Assembly (NCBI GenBank): GCA_014879575.1
Contig: JACSRU010000116.1
Coordinates: 1 to 64,000, forward strand
DNA from: Chthoniobacterales bacterium
Lineage (GTDB): Bacteria > Verrucomicrobiota > Verrucomicrobiia > Chthoniobacterales > Terrimicrobiaceae
Reading direction: 5' to 3'
DNA length: 64,000 bases
In this document: one piece after another, positions 17,520-25,765 of the stretch
How positions within the stretch are numbered: the first letter of the stretch is position 1
Layout: the number at the start of each line of letters is the position of its first letter
The notes under the pieces: model-generated
Seen by the model: the letters and a program-made list of their open reading frames with translations, nothing else
The model's database searches: none
What the model was told of the DNA's origin: nothing
Position numbers and translations under genes: made by a program

Positions 17520-19310
17520 ATGACCTTCCAACCCCGCATCTGGCGCAGTCCTCAGAGCCACTTCCTCGGCGATGAAGTATTGGAATCCGCCCATGTCTAT
17601 ACAGACGAAGTTCTCCGGAGCATCCGCGATGAGGGCTTCGATGGCATCTGGCTGCGTGGCTGCCTTTATGATTTGATGGAATCCCGCGTCCTGCCTGAGC
17701 TGAACCGGCCGCGCGTGGATGAGCGGCGTCGGCTTTTGCGGCAATTGATCGAACGCGGACGCGCAAACGGAGTGGGTGTCTGGCTCTTCTTCAATGAACC
17801 GATGGCCATTCCTGCCGACGATCCGATCTGGGGGAAATATCCTGAATTGCGGGGTGTTTCGCACTGGGAATACCGGCGTAAAGGGGAGGGGGATTTTTTG
17901 GCCGCAGGCGATATCCATGCCCTGGAAAAAGCGGAGATGGTCTCGCTCTGTGTCTCGTCGAGTCTTGGCAGAAATTTTTTTGAGGAAGCCACCGCAGGCG
18001 TTCTGGAAAATCTCCCGGGGCTGGCGGGCGTGATTCTTATCACCGCCAGTGAAATGCACTCCCACTGTTGGTCCCACCATACATGCCTCCCAACCGGCGA
18101 TCCCTTCCGTCCGGTCAACGAACAGGAGCTTTCCTGTCCACGTTGTCGTGAACGCGGTGCCGCATCCGTCGTTCTGGAAGTGCTGGACACCTGGAAGAAG
18201 GCCGCGGCACGTCTGTCGGTCCCGTGCAGGGTGATGGCCTGGAATTGGAGCTGGTCCATGTGGTATCCGGATCCTCAACCGGAAATTGTCGGGCACCTTC
18301 CCGAAGGCGTCGAACTGCTGCTGGATTGCGAGCGTGGCGGCCTCAAGATGTGGCAGGGTCGCGAAATCCTTGTGGACGAATACTCGATCGGTTACGCCGG
18401 ACCGAGCGAACGTTTTTGCAAGACCCGCCGGGCTGCGGGGTCGCGTCCGATCCATGCGAAATTGCAAATCAACACGACGCACGAAATCGCCAGCGTCCCG
18501 AACCTGCCCCTCATTCCCAATCTTTTCCAGAAATGGTCCGGTCTGCGCCGGGAGCGGGTCGCCGGAGTCATGGGAAGCTGGAATTTTGCCTGTGACGCCA
18601 CGCTCAACACGCAGGCTTTCAAGTGCTTCAATGAACAAGCCTGGACGGATGCGCCGTCATTTATGCAGGCTGTTGCCGCCTCCTATTTTGGCGATGTGGA
18701 CTTCGAGGCCATTGGCCGGGCCTGGGAGGGTTTTTGCGCCGCTTTCCAGAGCTATCCTTTCAGCATTCCCCTCGTTTACCTGGGCCTCGTCAACTACGCT
18801 CCCGCCTATCCGTTGAGCCTGACCTACCATGCGCGTCCCATGGGCTTTTCCCATCTCTACCAGGAGCAATGGGGCGACCGTCTCGAAGACACTTTTGACG
18901 ATTGGTCTCTGGATGAAGTGACCGCCGCCTGGGGGCTCACCGCGAAGGGATGGGAGCAGGCCATGATCCCCTACCGCCAGGCTCTGAAGCCAACCGCCCC
19001 GAACCCGCTTCACGAACGCCACCGCCGCGAGGAATTGAGTTGCGCCGAGATGATCGGCTGCCATCTGGCCAGCACCTACAATGCCTACCGTTTCCACGCA
19101 TGGCGGCTGGCCACCATGAAACGCCAGGGCCTCGAAGCACCCTGCACGCTGGAAGCCGATGACACCGCCCGCGCCATCTGGCACGATGACGCCGGACATG
19201 TCCGCCGCGCCTTGCAATGCATGGAAGCCGACCCGCGCCTCGGCTACCACGGCGAAGCCCACACCCACCTCTTTACCGCCGATTCCCTCCGCAGAAAATT
19301 AAATCCATGA
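17520..19310 (+). CDS. Glycoside hydrolase-like TIM-barrel protein, cytoplasmic (CPRC type)
   Basis: 596 residues from the ATG at 17520; in-frame ATGs at 17484 and 17490 are alternatives. No signal peptide. It is clearly homologous to the central part of the protein encoded at 21796-24618. Shared features in order are an opening YxDExL...EGxxGxWL strand, a PEL.G block, CPRC, a DYS-type YAGPS block, AKLQ...HE-x-A-x-VPxxP, and a late tryptophan-rich GSWNF/CWYFG strand. The layout resembles hexosaminidase- or glucuronidase-like retaining barrels, but I cannot name the family or substrate. It is translationally coupled to a DegT aminotransferase gene (ATGA overlap). Confidence 0.65.
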   Translation: MTFQPRIWRSPQSHFLGDEVLESAHVYTDEVLRSIRDEGFDGIWLRGCLYDLMESRVLPELNRPRVDERRRLLRQLIERGRANGVGVWLFFNEPMAIPADDPIWGKYPELRGVSHWEYRRKGEGDFLAAGDIHALEKAEMVSLCVSSSLGRNFFEEATAGVLENLPGLAGVILITASEMHSHCWSHHTCLPTGDPFRPVNEQELSCPRCRERGAASVVLEVLDTWKKAAARLSVPCRVMAWNWSWSMWYPDPQPEIVGHLPEGVELLLDCERGGLKMWQGREILVDEYSIGYAGPSERFCKTRRAAGSRPIHAKLQINTTHEIASVPNLPLIPNLFQKWSGLRRERVAGVMGSWNFACDATLNTQAFKCFNEQAWTDAPSFMQAVAASYFGDVDFEAIGRAWEGFCAAFQSYPFSIPLVYLGLVNYAPAYPLSLTYHARPMGFSHLYQEQWGDRLEDTFDDWSLDEVTAAWGLTAKGWEQAMIPYRQALKPTAPNPLHERHRREELSCAEMIGCHLASTYNAYRFHAWRLATMKRQGLEAPCTLEADDTARAIWHDDAGHVRRALQCMEADPRLGYHGEAHTHLFTADSLRRKLNP

Positions 19311-20632
19311 AAACACCTTCAAAAGAGAGCAGTGATTTTCGTTATAACACGGGCGACTCAAAGGTTCCCTGGGATGCCGTGGCTGTGAAGCCGGACATCG
19401 GCCTGACGATGGATCTCCTGCGATTTCTGGTCACTGCCGGTGAGGATGCGGAGAGTTATCGCTGTGGAATGGAAGAAGTCGAGCGGGCGTTGGAGAAAGT
19501 TTTTCGTGTCGGCCGACCGGCCACCAAGTTGTCCTTGGGGCGCAATGTTGCGGGAGTCGAGGATCTCGCCCGGGAAATGCTGGGAGTCAAGCATGCGTCC
19601 TTCGTCGTCAACTGGACGGCCGGTTACGATATCGCGCTGGACATGGTCGGAGTCAAAGCCGATGACGAAGTGATCATCCCGGCCATCACCTTCATGGCCA
19701 CGGCGAGCCCCGTGTTGCGCAAAGGCGCGAGAGTTGTTTTCTCCGATGTGCAGCGGGAAACAGCGAACATGGACCCGGAGGATGTCCTTCGCAAGATCAC
19801 TCCGCGAACCAAAGCGATTGTGCCGGTTCATCTTGGCGGGTATCCGGTGGACATGGACCCGATTCTTGAAGTCGCGAAAAAGAAGGGAATCGCGGTCATT
19901 GAGGATGCCGCGCACGGCTTTGGCGGGCACTACAAGGGGAAGCCGCTGGGGGCGGTGGGTGATTTTGGCGCCTTCAGTTTCCATGAGGTCAAAAACATCA
20001 CATCGCTCGGTGAGGGTGGCATTGTTGTGACGAACGACCCTTTGGGGGAACAATTTGCCAAGGCGCGGTTTGTGGGCTTCGACCTGCGCACACCGCCACC
20101 CGAGCACTGGCTCTACAACATCACGGCCAACGACTCTCGGAATGGCATTTTTGCGGCCGGAAATTTCTCCACAACGGAAATCCAGGCGGTGGCCCTCCAT
20201 CGGCAGATGAGACAGAACGCCGAGATTCTTTCTGCACGCCGGGCGGTGGCGGCGCGGCTGCATGACACCTTCTCACAGGTTGAGGGGTTGATTCCCGGGC
20301 CGATGGACAGCGCGGACTTTGGGGCGACCTTTCATTTGTTTCTTCTGAGAGTGGACCGGAAAATTCGCGGGGGAATTCAGGCTATGAAAGCCGAACTGGC
20401 AAACCACGGGGTCACACAAATTCCGCACTTTTGCCCGCTATACCACTACCGGATTTTCGAGCAGTTCGGGTATGACCGCGAAGCCATCCGCAAGGCTTGT
20501 CCGAATGCGGAGGCCGCTTTTTTTGAGGAATACACACACCTGCCGATCTACGGTCTCTCTCCTCAGCAGGTTGATTACTTGGAAAAGGCGGTTGTCGAAG
20601 CGGCAAAAAAACTCGCCATCACGAAGCCGTGA
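19307..20632 (+). CDS. DegT/DnrJ/EryC1/StrS family PLP aminotransferase
   Basis: 441 residues. The fold-type I PLP lysine lies in FSFHEVKNITSLGEGG, in the position of the DegT family SFHxxKxxTxGEGG motif; EDAAHGFGGHYKGKPLG precedes it and VPVHLGGYPVDMDPI lies upstream. Members transaminate keto-sugars to amino-sugars (or the reverse). It overlaps the preceding glycosidase-like gene (ATGA) and the next gene (GTGA), so the three products should be made together. Such an enzyme within a glycosidase operon suggests an amino-sugar substrate or product, which is inference. Confidence 0.88.
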   Translation: MKTPSKESSDFRYNTGDSKVPWDAVAVKPDIGLTMDLLRFLVTAGEDAESYRCGMEEVERALEKVFRVGRPATKLSLGRNVAGVEDLAREMLGVKHASFVVNWTAGYDIALDMVGVKADDEVIIPAITFMATASPVLRKGARVVFSDVQRETANMDPEDVLRKITPRTKAIVPVHLGGYPVDMDPILEVAKKKGIAVIEDAAHGFGGHYKGKPLGAVGDFGAFSFHEVKNITSLGEGGIVVTNDPLGEQFAKARFVGFDLRTPPPEHWLYNITANDSRNGIFAAGNFSTTEIQAVALHRQMRQNAEILSARRAVAARLHDTFSQVEGLIPGPMDSADFGATFHLFLLRVDRKIRGGIQAMKAELANHGVTQIPHFCPLYHYRIFEQFGYDREAIRKACPNAEAAFFEEYTHLPIYGLSPQQVDYLEKAVVEAAKKLAITKP

Positions 20633-21801
20633 ACAATTTCCCACCGGATCCTGCAGGGGTCCGATTTCTTGAACCTCTCTCCGGTTCCGTATTGAACCAC
20701 CGGCAGGGGCGCGTCGTTCCGGAAGGATTGATTGTCCCTGTCAGTCTCGAATGGCCGACGGCCGGGGGACGGAGTGTTTGGATTGACGGCAATCCCGCGA
20801 CGGTTCAAGGAGGGGTGTTTCAGGCGCACGCGCTTGTCTCCGCGGATGAGCAGGAAATTTGCGCCACAGCGGATTCCCCCGAGGGGCCCATTCTGGCCAA
20901 AGTCCGCGTGGTGTATGACAGATTTTCCCGGTGCCGTTACCGCATTACCATCGACGACAATATTTTCTGTCTGGAGGAAATCGCCCGAACTCTTCCCCGA
21001 TCCATTTTTGACTGTTTTTACCTCCACGGATTACGCGATCTGCACCAACGTTATGGCACCAAATTTGCCCTGAACGTATTTTTCTCCACTCCCAATGGCG
21101 ATTTTACTCTCGCACAATTTCCAGAACGTTATCGTGCGGAGTTCGCCGACAATGGCCACTGGCTCACGTGGGCCTTCCACGCAAAGTCCGAGTTTCCGGA
21201 TCGGCCTTATGCAAACTGCACTCCGGAACAGATCGCGGCTGACTACGATCAAGTTGCCTCGGAAATCCTGCGCTTCGCCGGAGAAGCCGCCTACAGCCCA
21301 ACGACTGTCGTGCATTGGGCCATGGTGCATCCCGGAGCCTGGAAGGCCCTTTACGACCGAGACACGCGCATCCTGAGCGGCTTCTTTGTGCCTGCCGCGG
21401 CAGGACATTACGTGGAGGATGGCGTGCCACTCTCCCCGTCGGAAAAAGGGGCAAACTATGACATCAACTATGGCATGGACAGTGAACGTTCCGCAATTCT
21501 GAGCGGGTGCGATCTCCTCAAGGATTTTGACTCAGGCCTGGTATTCTCGAAATTTGACATGGTACTTAACAACACCCTTCCTGAGCAGATTACTCCCATT
21601 CTTGAATCTCTGAAACACAGGCCGCAGACAGCAGAGATCATGGATCTGATGACTCATGAGCAATATTTCTGGCCTCATTATCACGCCTGCCGCCCGGACC
21701 ATTTCCTGCGCTGTGAAATTGCAATACGGTGGTGCGTTGAGAACGGATACGACTCCGTGTTTTTCCACCAGGGGCTGGCAGGAGTAGGGCGTGGATTATA
21801 G
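20629..21801 (+). CDS. Polysaccharide deacetylase-like protein
   Basis: 390 residues from a GTG at 20629 that overlaps the aminotransferase stop. No signal peptide. After a short beta-sandwich-like N-terminus (about 90 residues) comes a domain with RITIDDN, FALNVFFST, HWLTWAFHAKSEFP and a late THEQYFWPHY. This order resembles the deacetylase-like NodB-related barrels, where Asp and His residues bind metal. It may deacetylate or otherwise process the same sugar as its operon partners. The last six bases overlap the convergent gene ending at 21796. The assignment is by fold pattern only. Confidence 0.55.
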   Translation: MNNFPPDPAGVRFLEPLSGSVLNHRQGRVVPEGLIVPVSLEWPTAGGRSVWIDGNPATVQGGVFQAHALVSADEQEICATADSPEGPILAKVRVVYDRFSRCRYRITIDDNIFCLEEIARTLPRSIFDCFYLHGLRDLHQRYGTKFALNVFFSTPNGDFTLAQFPERYRAEFADNGHWLTWAFHAKSEFPDRPYANCTPEQIAADYDQVASEILRFAGEAAYSPTTVVHWAMVHPGAWKALYDRDTRILSGFFVPAAAGHYVEDGVPLSPSEKGANYDINYGMDSERSAILSGCDLLKDFDSGLVFSKFDMVLNNTLPEQITPILESLKHRPQTAEIMDLMTHEQYFWPHYHACRPDHFLRCEIAIRWCVENGYDSVFFHQGLAGVGRGL

Positions 21802-24618
21802 AGATTCGGGTGGCTGCAAGGCCAGCCATCCCAGGTCACACGGATTCCGGTCAGCAAACAACAGGCGATTTGGCAGGGGATGGAGCTTCTTCCAGGAAAA
21901 GACGCCCGCTTCAGGAGTTCTGCGTATCACATTGATACGCATCCTTTGCCCGTTTCCGTTCAGGAGACCCAGAGGAATGCGAATGGTCACGCGCCACCCG
22001 CTGTCCGTCATCTCAACCCGGGACGTCCAGCGCGTCTGATCTGGCAGCCGATCCAAGTCAAAATGCTCACCGGAAACCCCCACAAAAAAACTGCTGGCCG
22101 GCCAAAGCCTGCGTGGCTCCACGAGCACTTCAATACTGTCGCTGTCAAAGATATGTGCGGGCTTCCGATTTCGTAAAACATTTTCCGGGACATCGCACAC
22201 AATTCGGAAAATCAAATCATCCGCTTCGTGCTCAACCTTGAACTTGGTTTGCCAGCCTGAGGAAACATTTTTTTCCGCCGGACAATCCCTCCATTTTCCA
22301 AGCGACCAGGAGAGACGTTTCTGCGGCTTCGAGGACTTTTTACAACAAACGATGCCGTCTTTCATGACAGCCCCGGTGTGATTCGGGAAGAGTGCTCGGT
22401 TCGACCGGATATTTTTCTCCACGCAGGGAAAATCTTTGGTAAGGATTTTTCGCAATTCCTTGCCCCTCCACCTCAGCAGATCGGGAAAGTATTTATATCC
22501 CTCCGCTTCGGAGTGGAAGCCCAGCCGGGAATCCGTTTGCGAGAGTTCCGCCAAGCGTTGCGAATTGTGAATTTCCTTTTGAACCAAATGTTTCAAATTT
22601 CGCAAAAGGGAGAGTCTTGCCTGCCGGTTTCCGGTCTCCGTGCGGAAAAGTTTTTCCCGCAACTGATAAAATTTCAGAACATTCGACGCGCTTTGCAGTT
22701 GAATCCCCAGAGCCTCTGCCACTCCGATTTCCTCAGCCCATTCGGCTCTTCGACTGGAAATTTTCTTCAGACAAGCCATCCCGTTTTCCCAGTGCCGGGT
22801 CATGCGGTCACAGAGAATCAAAATCTCATCGAGTGAGTGTGCGGAACCAATACATTCCCCGATGCGGTCGCCGCTGGGAGGAAATCCCAGCAACCAACTG
22901 GGTGCCACGCCCCGGTCAACGGGCTTCAAATGCAGCGGCCATGCCACGGAATCATGTACCGGGCCAAACCAGGCAAAATTCACATTGGCCGGGAATTCCC
23001 GATAGGCCGCGCCAAAATGCTCCCAGGCTTCCGCGACAAGCGGAGCCGCGGACCCCCACACCGGACGAGCCAGATCGAGAAGAAACGCGCGCTCCGTCCG
23101 GGGCAGTGGAGAAAAGGACAGCCGACCGGCGGCCCGTGTCATCAGGGAGGGATAATTTCCAAAATACCAGCACTGCATGGCCGCACGAACCCCCAGACGG
23201 TGCATGGCCCGGTATTTTCGATACAAATTTCCCGGCACAGGCACCCAGGGAACCGTCGCCACTTCATGAGAACATCCGACCTGAAGCTTGGCAGAGACGG
23301 CGATTTTCGCAGCAACCGCCCTGCGGGCGCATGTCTCAAAAACACGACTCGGTCCCACATAGGCCAGGGAGTAATCTCTGATCAGGCGACGGCGGCCCAA
23401 TTGGCTCACTGTCCCCATGGATTCAAAGTTGTATTGAAAAAGTACCCCTCGCGGAACCCTGGCGGCAATCCGGGCAACTTCCTCGTAAAAATCATTGATT
23501 GACCGCCCGGAGCGTTCCAACACGCTTGGCACATAGAGCCAGGAAATCAATTTTCCCTTGGGGTTTCCCTTGTGCATCCCGCGTTGCATGGCGGCCAGAG
23601 TGTCTCGAAAAACCTCCTCGGGCTTCCGGCGGGAGCAGCGTGGACAGTTGTTGGGCCCGCTGTCCCAGAGCATGTTGGAATAACAATGGGTGGGACGTTC
23701 GCCCATATTGATGGTCATCAGGCCTGCCAGACCCGGGACCTCCGAAAAAAGAAATTCCGTCGCTTCCTCCAGGTAGGCCCGGCCGGTGGCGGTGCTTGTG
23801 CAGAAAAATGTGAATGCGCCTTCGCGGTGACCAGCCAACTCGGGCAGACGCTTGAGATGGGATGGAGAATGCAGGTATTCCGGATTGTCCCCAAATCCCC
23901 GGGGTTCGATGCAGAACACATAAATTCCGATGCCATAACGGGCACAACGCGCCACGGTCTCGCGGAGTTTGCGGATGCGACGTTGGGCATCTCCGCCAAA
24001 TTCCGGGAAAAAGCGGGATGGACAGAGTTCGTGAAAACTCGCCGTCAGCCAAAGCCCATTGACTCCCTCGTGAGCCAGGCGGTTGAGGTATTCGTCCGGA
24101 TAATAGTTTTCGTCGTCCGCAAGCTCGTCGCGATTTTTTGGCGGGCGTTTGATGGGTCCAAAAAAGCAGCGGGAAATGCGGGTCTCGATCACGGGACTCC
24201 GGCAAATTTTACCGCAGCGAAGAAAGGGGCCATCGCTGGCCAGCAACTGTTCTTCGAGGCAATAAATCGCCCGCCGGATACCCTCGCTGTCTCCGGCCAG
24301 AATTTCGCAGGACTTGGCCGTTATCTTCAGTTGGAAAGATTCATACTTGCCGGTTTTTTTCTTGAGCACCCGAATCCGATAAACGCCTTCCAGAGCCAAT
24401 CCCGTGCTTTCAAGAAGTCGCGCAAGACTCTCTCTGGCGGTGAACAAAAGAGACTGGGAGTCCGGGAATCCCCATTCCAGACACACCCCTTTTCGAAGGT
24501 CGGCTTCCCCGGTCGCAGGCTCTTTTCGCGGCCACCGCACACGGCGGATCAATGGCTCTTTCAGCTCTTGGACAAAATGCCAGGAATGGGAGTCGGGCTG
24601 AGATGGGGGCTTGGACAT
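21796..24618 (-). CDS. Multidomain glycoside hydrolase-like protein with CBM9-like C-terminus
   Basis: 940 residues, no signal peptide. Residues about 60-140 resemble the small alpha/beta domain that precedes many exo-glycosidases (GH20/GH67-type, RRAIYCLEEQLLA). Residues 150-520 are the barrel shared with the protein at 17520-19310, including PDEYLN, NNCPRC, DYSLAYVGPS and SHEVATVPWVPVPGN. The last 170 residues look like a family-9-type carbohydrate-binding sandwich (FDSDSIEVLVEPR, DSGWRVTIRIPLGLL). It is the last gene of a seven-gene minus-strand operon, 5 bases after the SGNH hydrolase gene. The exact glycosidic activity is unknown. Confidence 0.65.
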   Translation of the reverse strand: MSKPPSQPDSHSWHFVQELKEPLIRRVRWPRKEPATGEADLRKGVCLEWGFPDSQSLLFTARESLARLLESTGLALEGVYRIRVLKKKTGKYESFQLKITAKSCEILAGDSEGIRRAIYCLEEQLLASDGPFLRCGKICRSPVIETRISRCFFGPIKRPPKNRDELADDENYYPDEYLNRLAHEGVNGLWLTASFHELCPSRFFPEFGGDAQRRIRKLRETVARCARYGIGIYVFCIEPRGFGDNPEYLHSPSHLKRLPELAGHREGAFTFFCTSTATGRAYLEEATEFLFSEVPGLAGLMTINMGERPTHCYSNMLWDSGPNNCPRCSRRKPEEVFRDTLAAMQRGMHKGNPKGKLISWLYVPSVLERSGRSINDFYEEVARIAARVPRGVLFQYNFESMGTVSQLGRRRLIRDYSLAYVGPSRVFETCARRAVAAKIAVSAKLQVGCSHEVATVPWVPVPGNLYRKYRAMHRLGVRAAMQCWYFGNYPSLMTRAAGRLSFSPLPRTERAFLLDLARPVWGSAAPLVAEAWEHFGAAYREFPANVNFAWFGPVHDSVAWPLHLKPVDRGVAPSWLLGFPPSGDRIGECIGSAHSLDEILILCDRMTRHWENGMACLKKISSRRAEWAEEIGVAEALGIQLQSASNVLKFYQLREKLFRTETGNRQARLSLLRNLKHLVQKEIHNSQRLAELSQTDSRLGFHSEAEGYKYFPDLLRWRGKELRKILTKDFPCVEKNIRSNRALFPNHTGAVMKDGIVCCKKSSKPQKRLSWSLGKWRDCPAEKNVSSGWQTKFKVEHEADDLIFRIVCDVPENVLRNRKPAHIFDSDSIEVLVEPRRLWPASSFFVGVSGEHFDLDRLPDQTRWTSRVEMTDSGWRVTIRIPLGLLNGNGQRMRINVIRRTPEAGVFSWKKLHPLPNRLLFADRNPCDLGWLALQPPESL

Positions 24619-24623
24619 CGGAT

Positions 24624-25751
24624 CTACAAGCTATTCTTTATCCAGGCGAAAATCGCGTCAGCGACCTGGCGATAGCCTTGAACCGCAGGGTGGACGGCAT
24701 TGATTTGACGGGTGACCTTCGCATCCGAACGGGCGTGAACAGACTGTTGCTCGACCGGATACCCGTTCTCGCTGTCAAAGTTGAGAGCGGCGGGGATGAT
24801 ATGGATATTTTCGCCCTCACGAGCATCAAAGCGTTTGAGAAACTCGGTGGTGTAGAGTTGGAGACTCTTGACATATCCCCGGCGCGTTTCCCCACTCCCA
24901 TAGTTGGCTCCAAAAGCGTCCTGGGACGCGGGAGACAACGGTATAACGAGTCCGATGGCAGCTTGTGGAGCTCCCGCACGCAAAATCCCGATGAGTCGTT
25001 CCGCATCGGCCAGGACTTGTGCAATGGCTGTCGCACGGGCGGCCTCCGAAAGTCCAAACACATCATTGGTGCCCAGAAACACCACGATGAAATCCGGCGG
25101 CGTTCCTTCGCAATGTGTCCGAAGATATTCTGAAAAATTGATTTTCCCGTCGAAAACAAACGGACTTGGCGGACCCGCTGTAGGGTTGATCGTCAAAAAT
25201 CTTCGCCACGTCCATCCGGGATAGCCTTCATGCCGGTTGCCTTTGGCATCACCCTGCGTTCCCAGCAGGGTTGGGCTTGGTTCGTTCGGTCCCGCCAACA
25301 GCTTGAGCAACTCTCCGGTATACATTCCGCTGGCTGTGAGGCTGTCTCCCACGATCAAAATCCGAATGGGTTTTCCCGCTCCCGCCTTCTCCTGAGCCAC
25401 CCGGACGGTGGTCTTGCCAGCGGCGATCTTCTGATCGCTGTCATCGGTTGCCGTTATTTCCAACGGGGTGCTTCCCGCCTCCTCGGAGCCGGGCGTCCAT
25501 GTCCAGCGCGCCTGCATCTGCCGGCCCTTTTGGCAGGACACGTTCCAGAACAGTGGCTGGGATGCCAACGGCAAAAGACTGTTGAAGTAAAGATTACACT
25601 CGACTCGGGGAACCGCCCATACGGTGGCAGGGAGAAGGAGGCTGGTTTCAGGGCTGCGAGACTGATCCGCCCGAGCGGTGTGCTGTGAGCACACGGTCAA
25701 AGCGAGGATGATTTGGAAACACAACAAGGTCTTCACGGCAGCATGATCCAT
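24624..25751 (-). CDS. Secreted SGNH/GDSL-family esterase-like hydrolase
   Basis: 375 residues with a signal peptide (hydrophobic VKTLLCFQIILALTVCSQ, cleaved around ARA-D). Residues 30-125 form a beta-rich N-terminal domain. SGNH block I is ILIVGDSLTASG (Ser nucleophile), block III is FLGTNDVFG, and block V is INAVHPAVQGY. In block V the position normally Asp (DxxHP) is Asn. The family removes acetyl or other ester groups, often from polysaccharides. It lies in the glycosidase operon, so de-esterification of the same glycan is likely. Confidence 0.82.
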   Translation of the reverse strand: MDHAAVKTLLCFQIILALTVCSQHTARADQSRSPETSLLLPATVWAVPRVECNLYFNSLLPLASQPLFWNVSCQKGRQMQARWTWTPGSEEAGSTPLEITATDDSDQKIAAGKTTVRVAQEKAGAGKPIRILIVGDSLTASGMYTGELLKLLAGPNEPSPTLLGTQGDAKGNRHEGYPGWTWRRFLTINPTAGPPSPFVFDGKINFSEYLRTHCEGTPPDFIVVFLGTNDVFGLSEAARATAIAQVLADAERLIGILRAGAPQAAIGLVIPLSPASQDAFGANYGSGETRRGYVKSLQLYTTEFLKRFDAREGENIHIIPAALNFDSENGYPVEQQSVHARSDAKVTRQINAVHPAVQGYRQVADAIFAWIKNSL

Positions 25752-25765
25752 GGTCGGTCTGAAAT

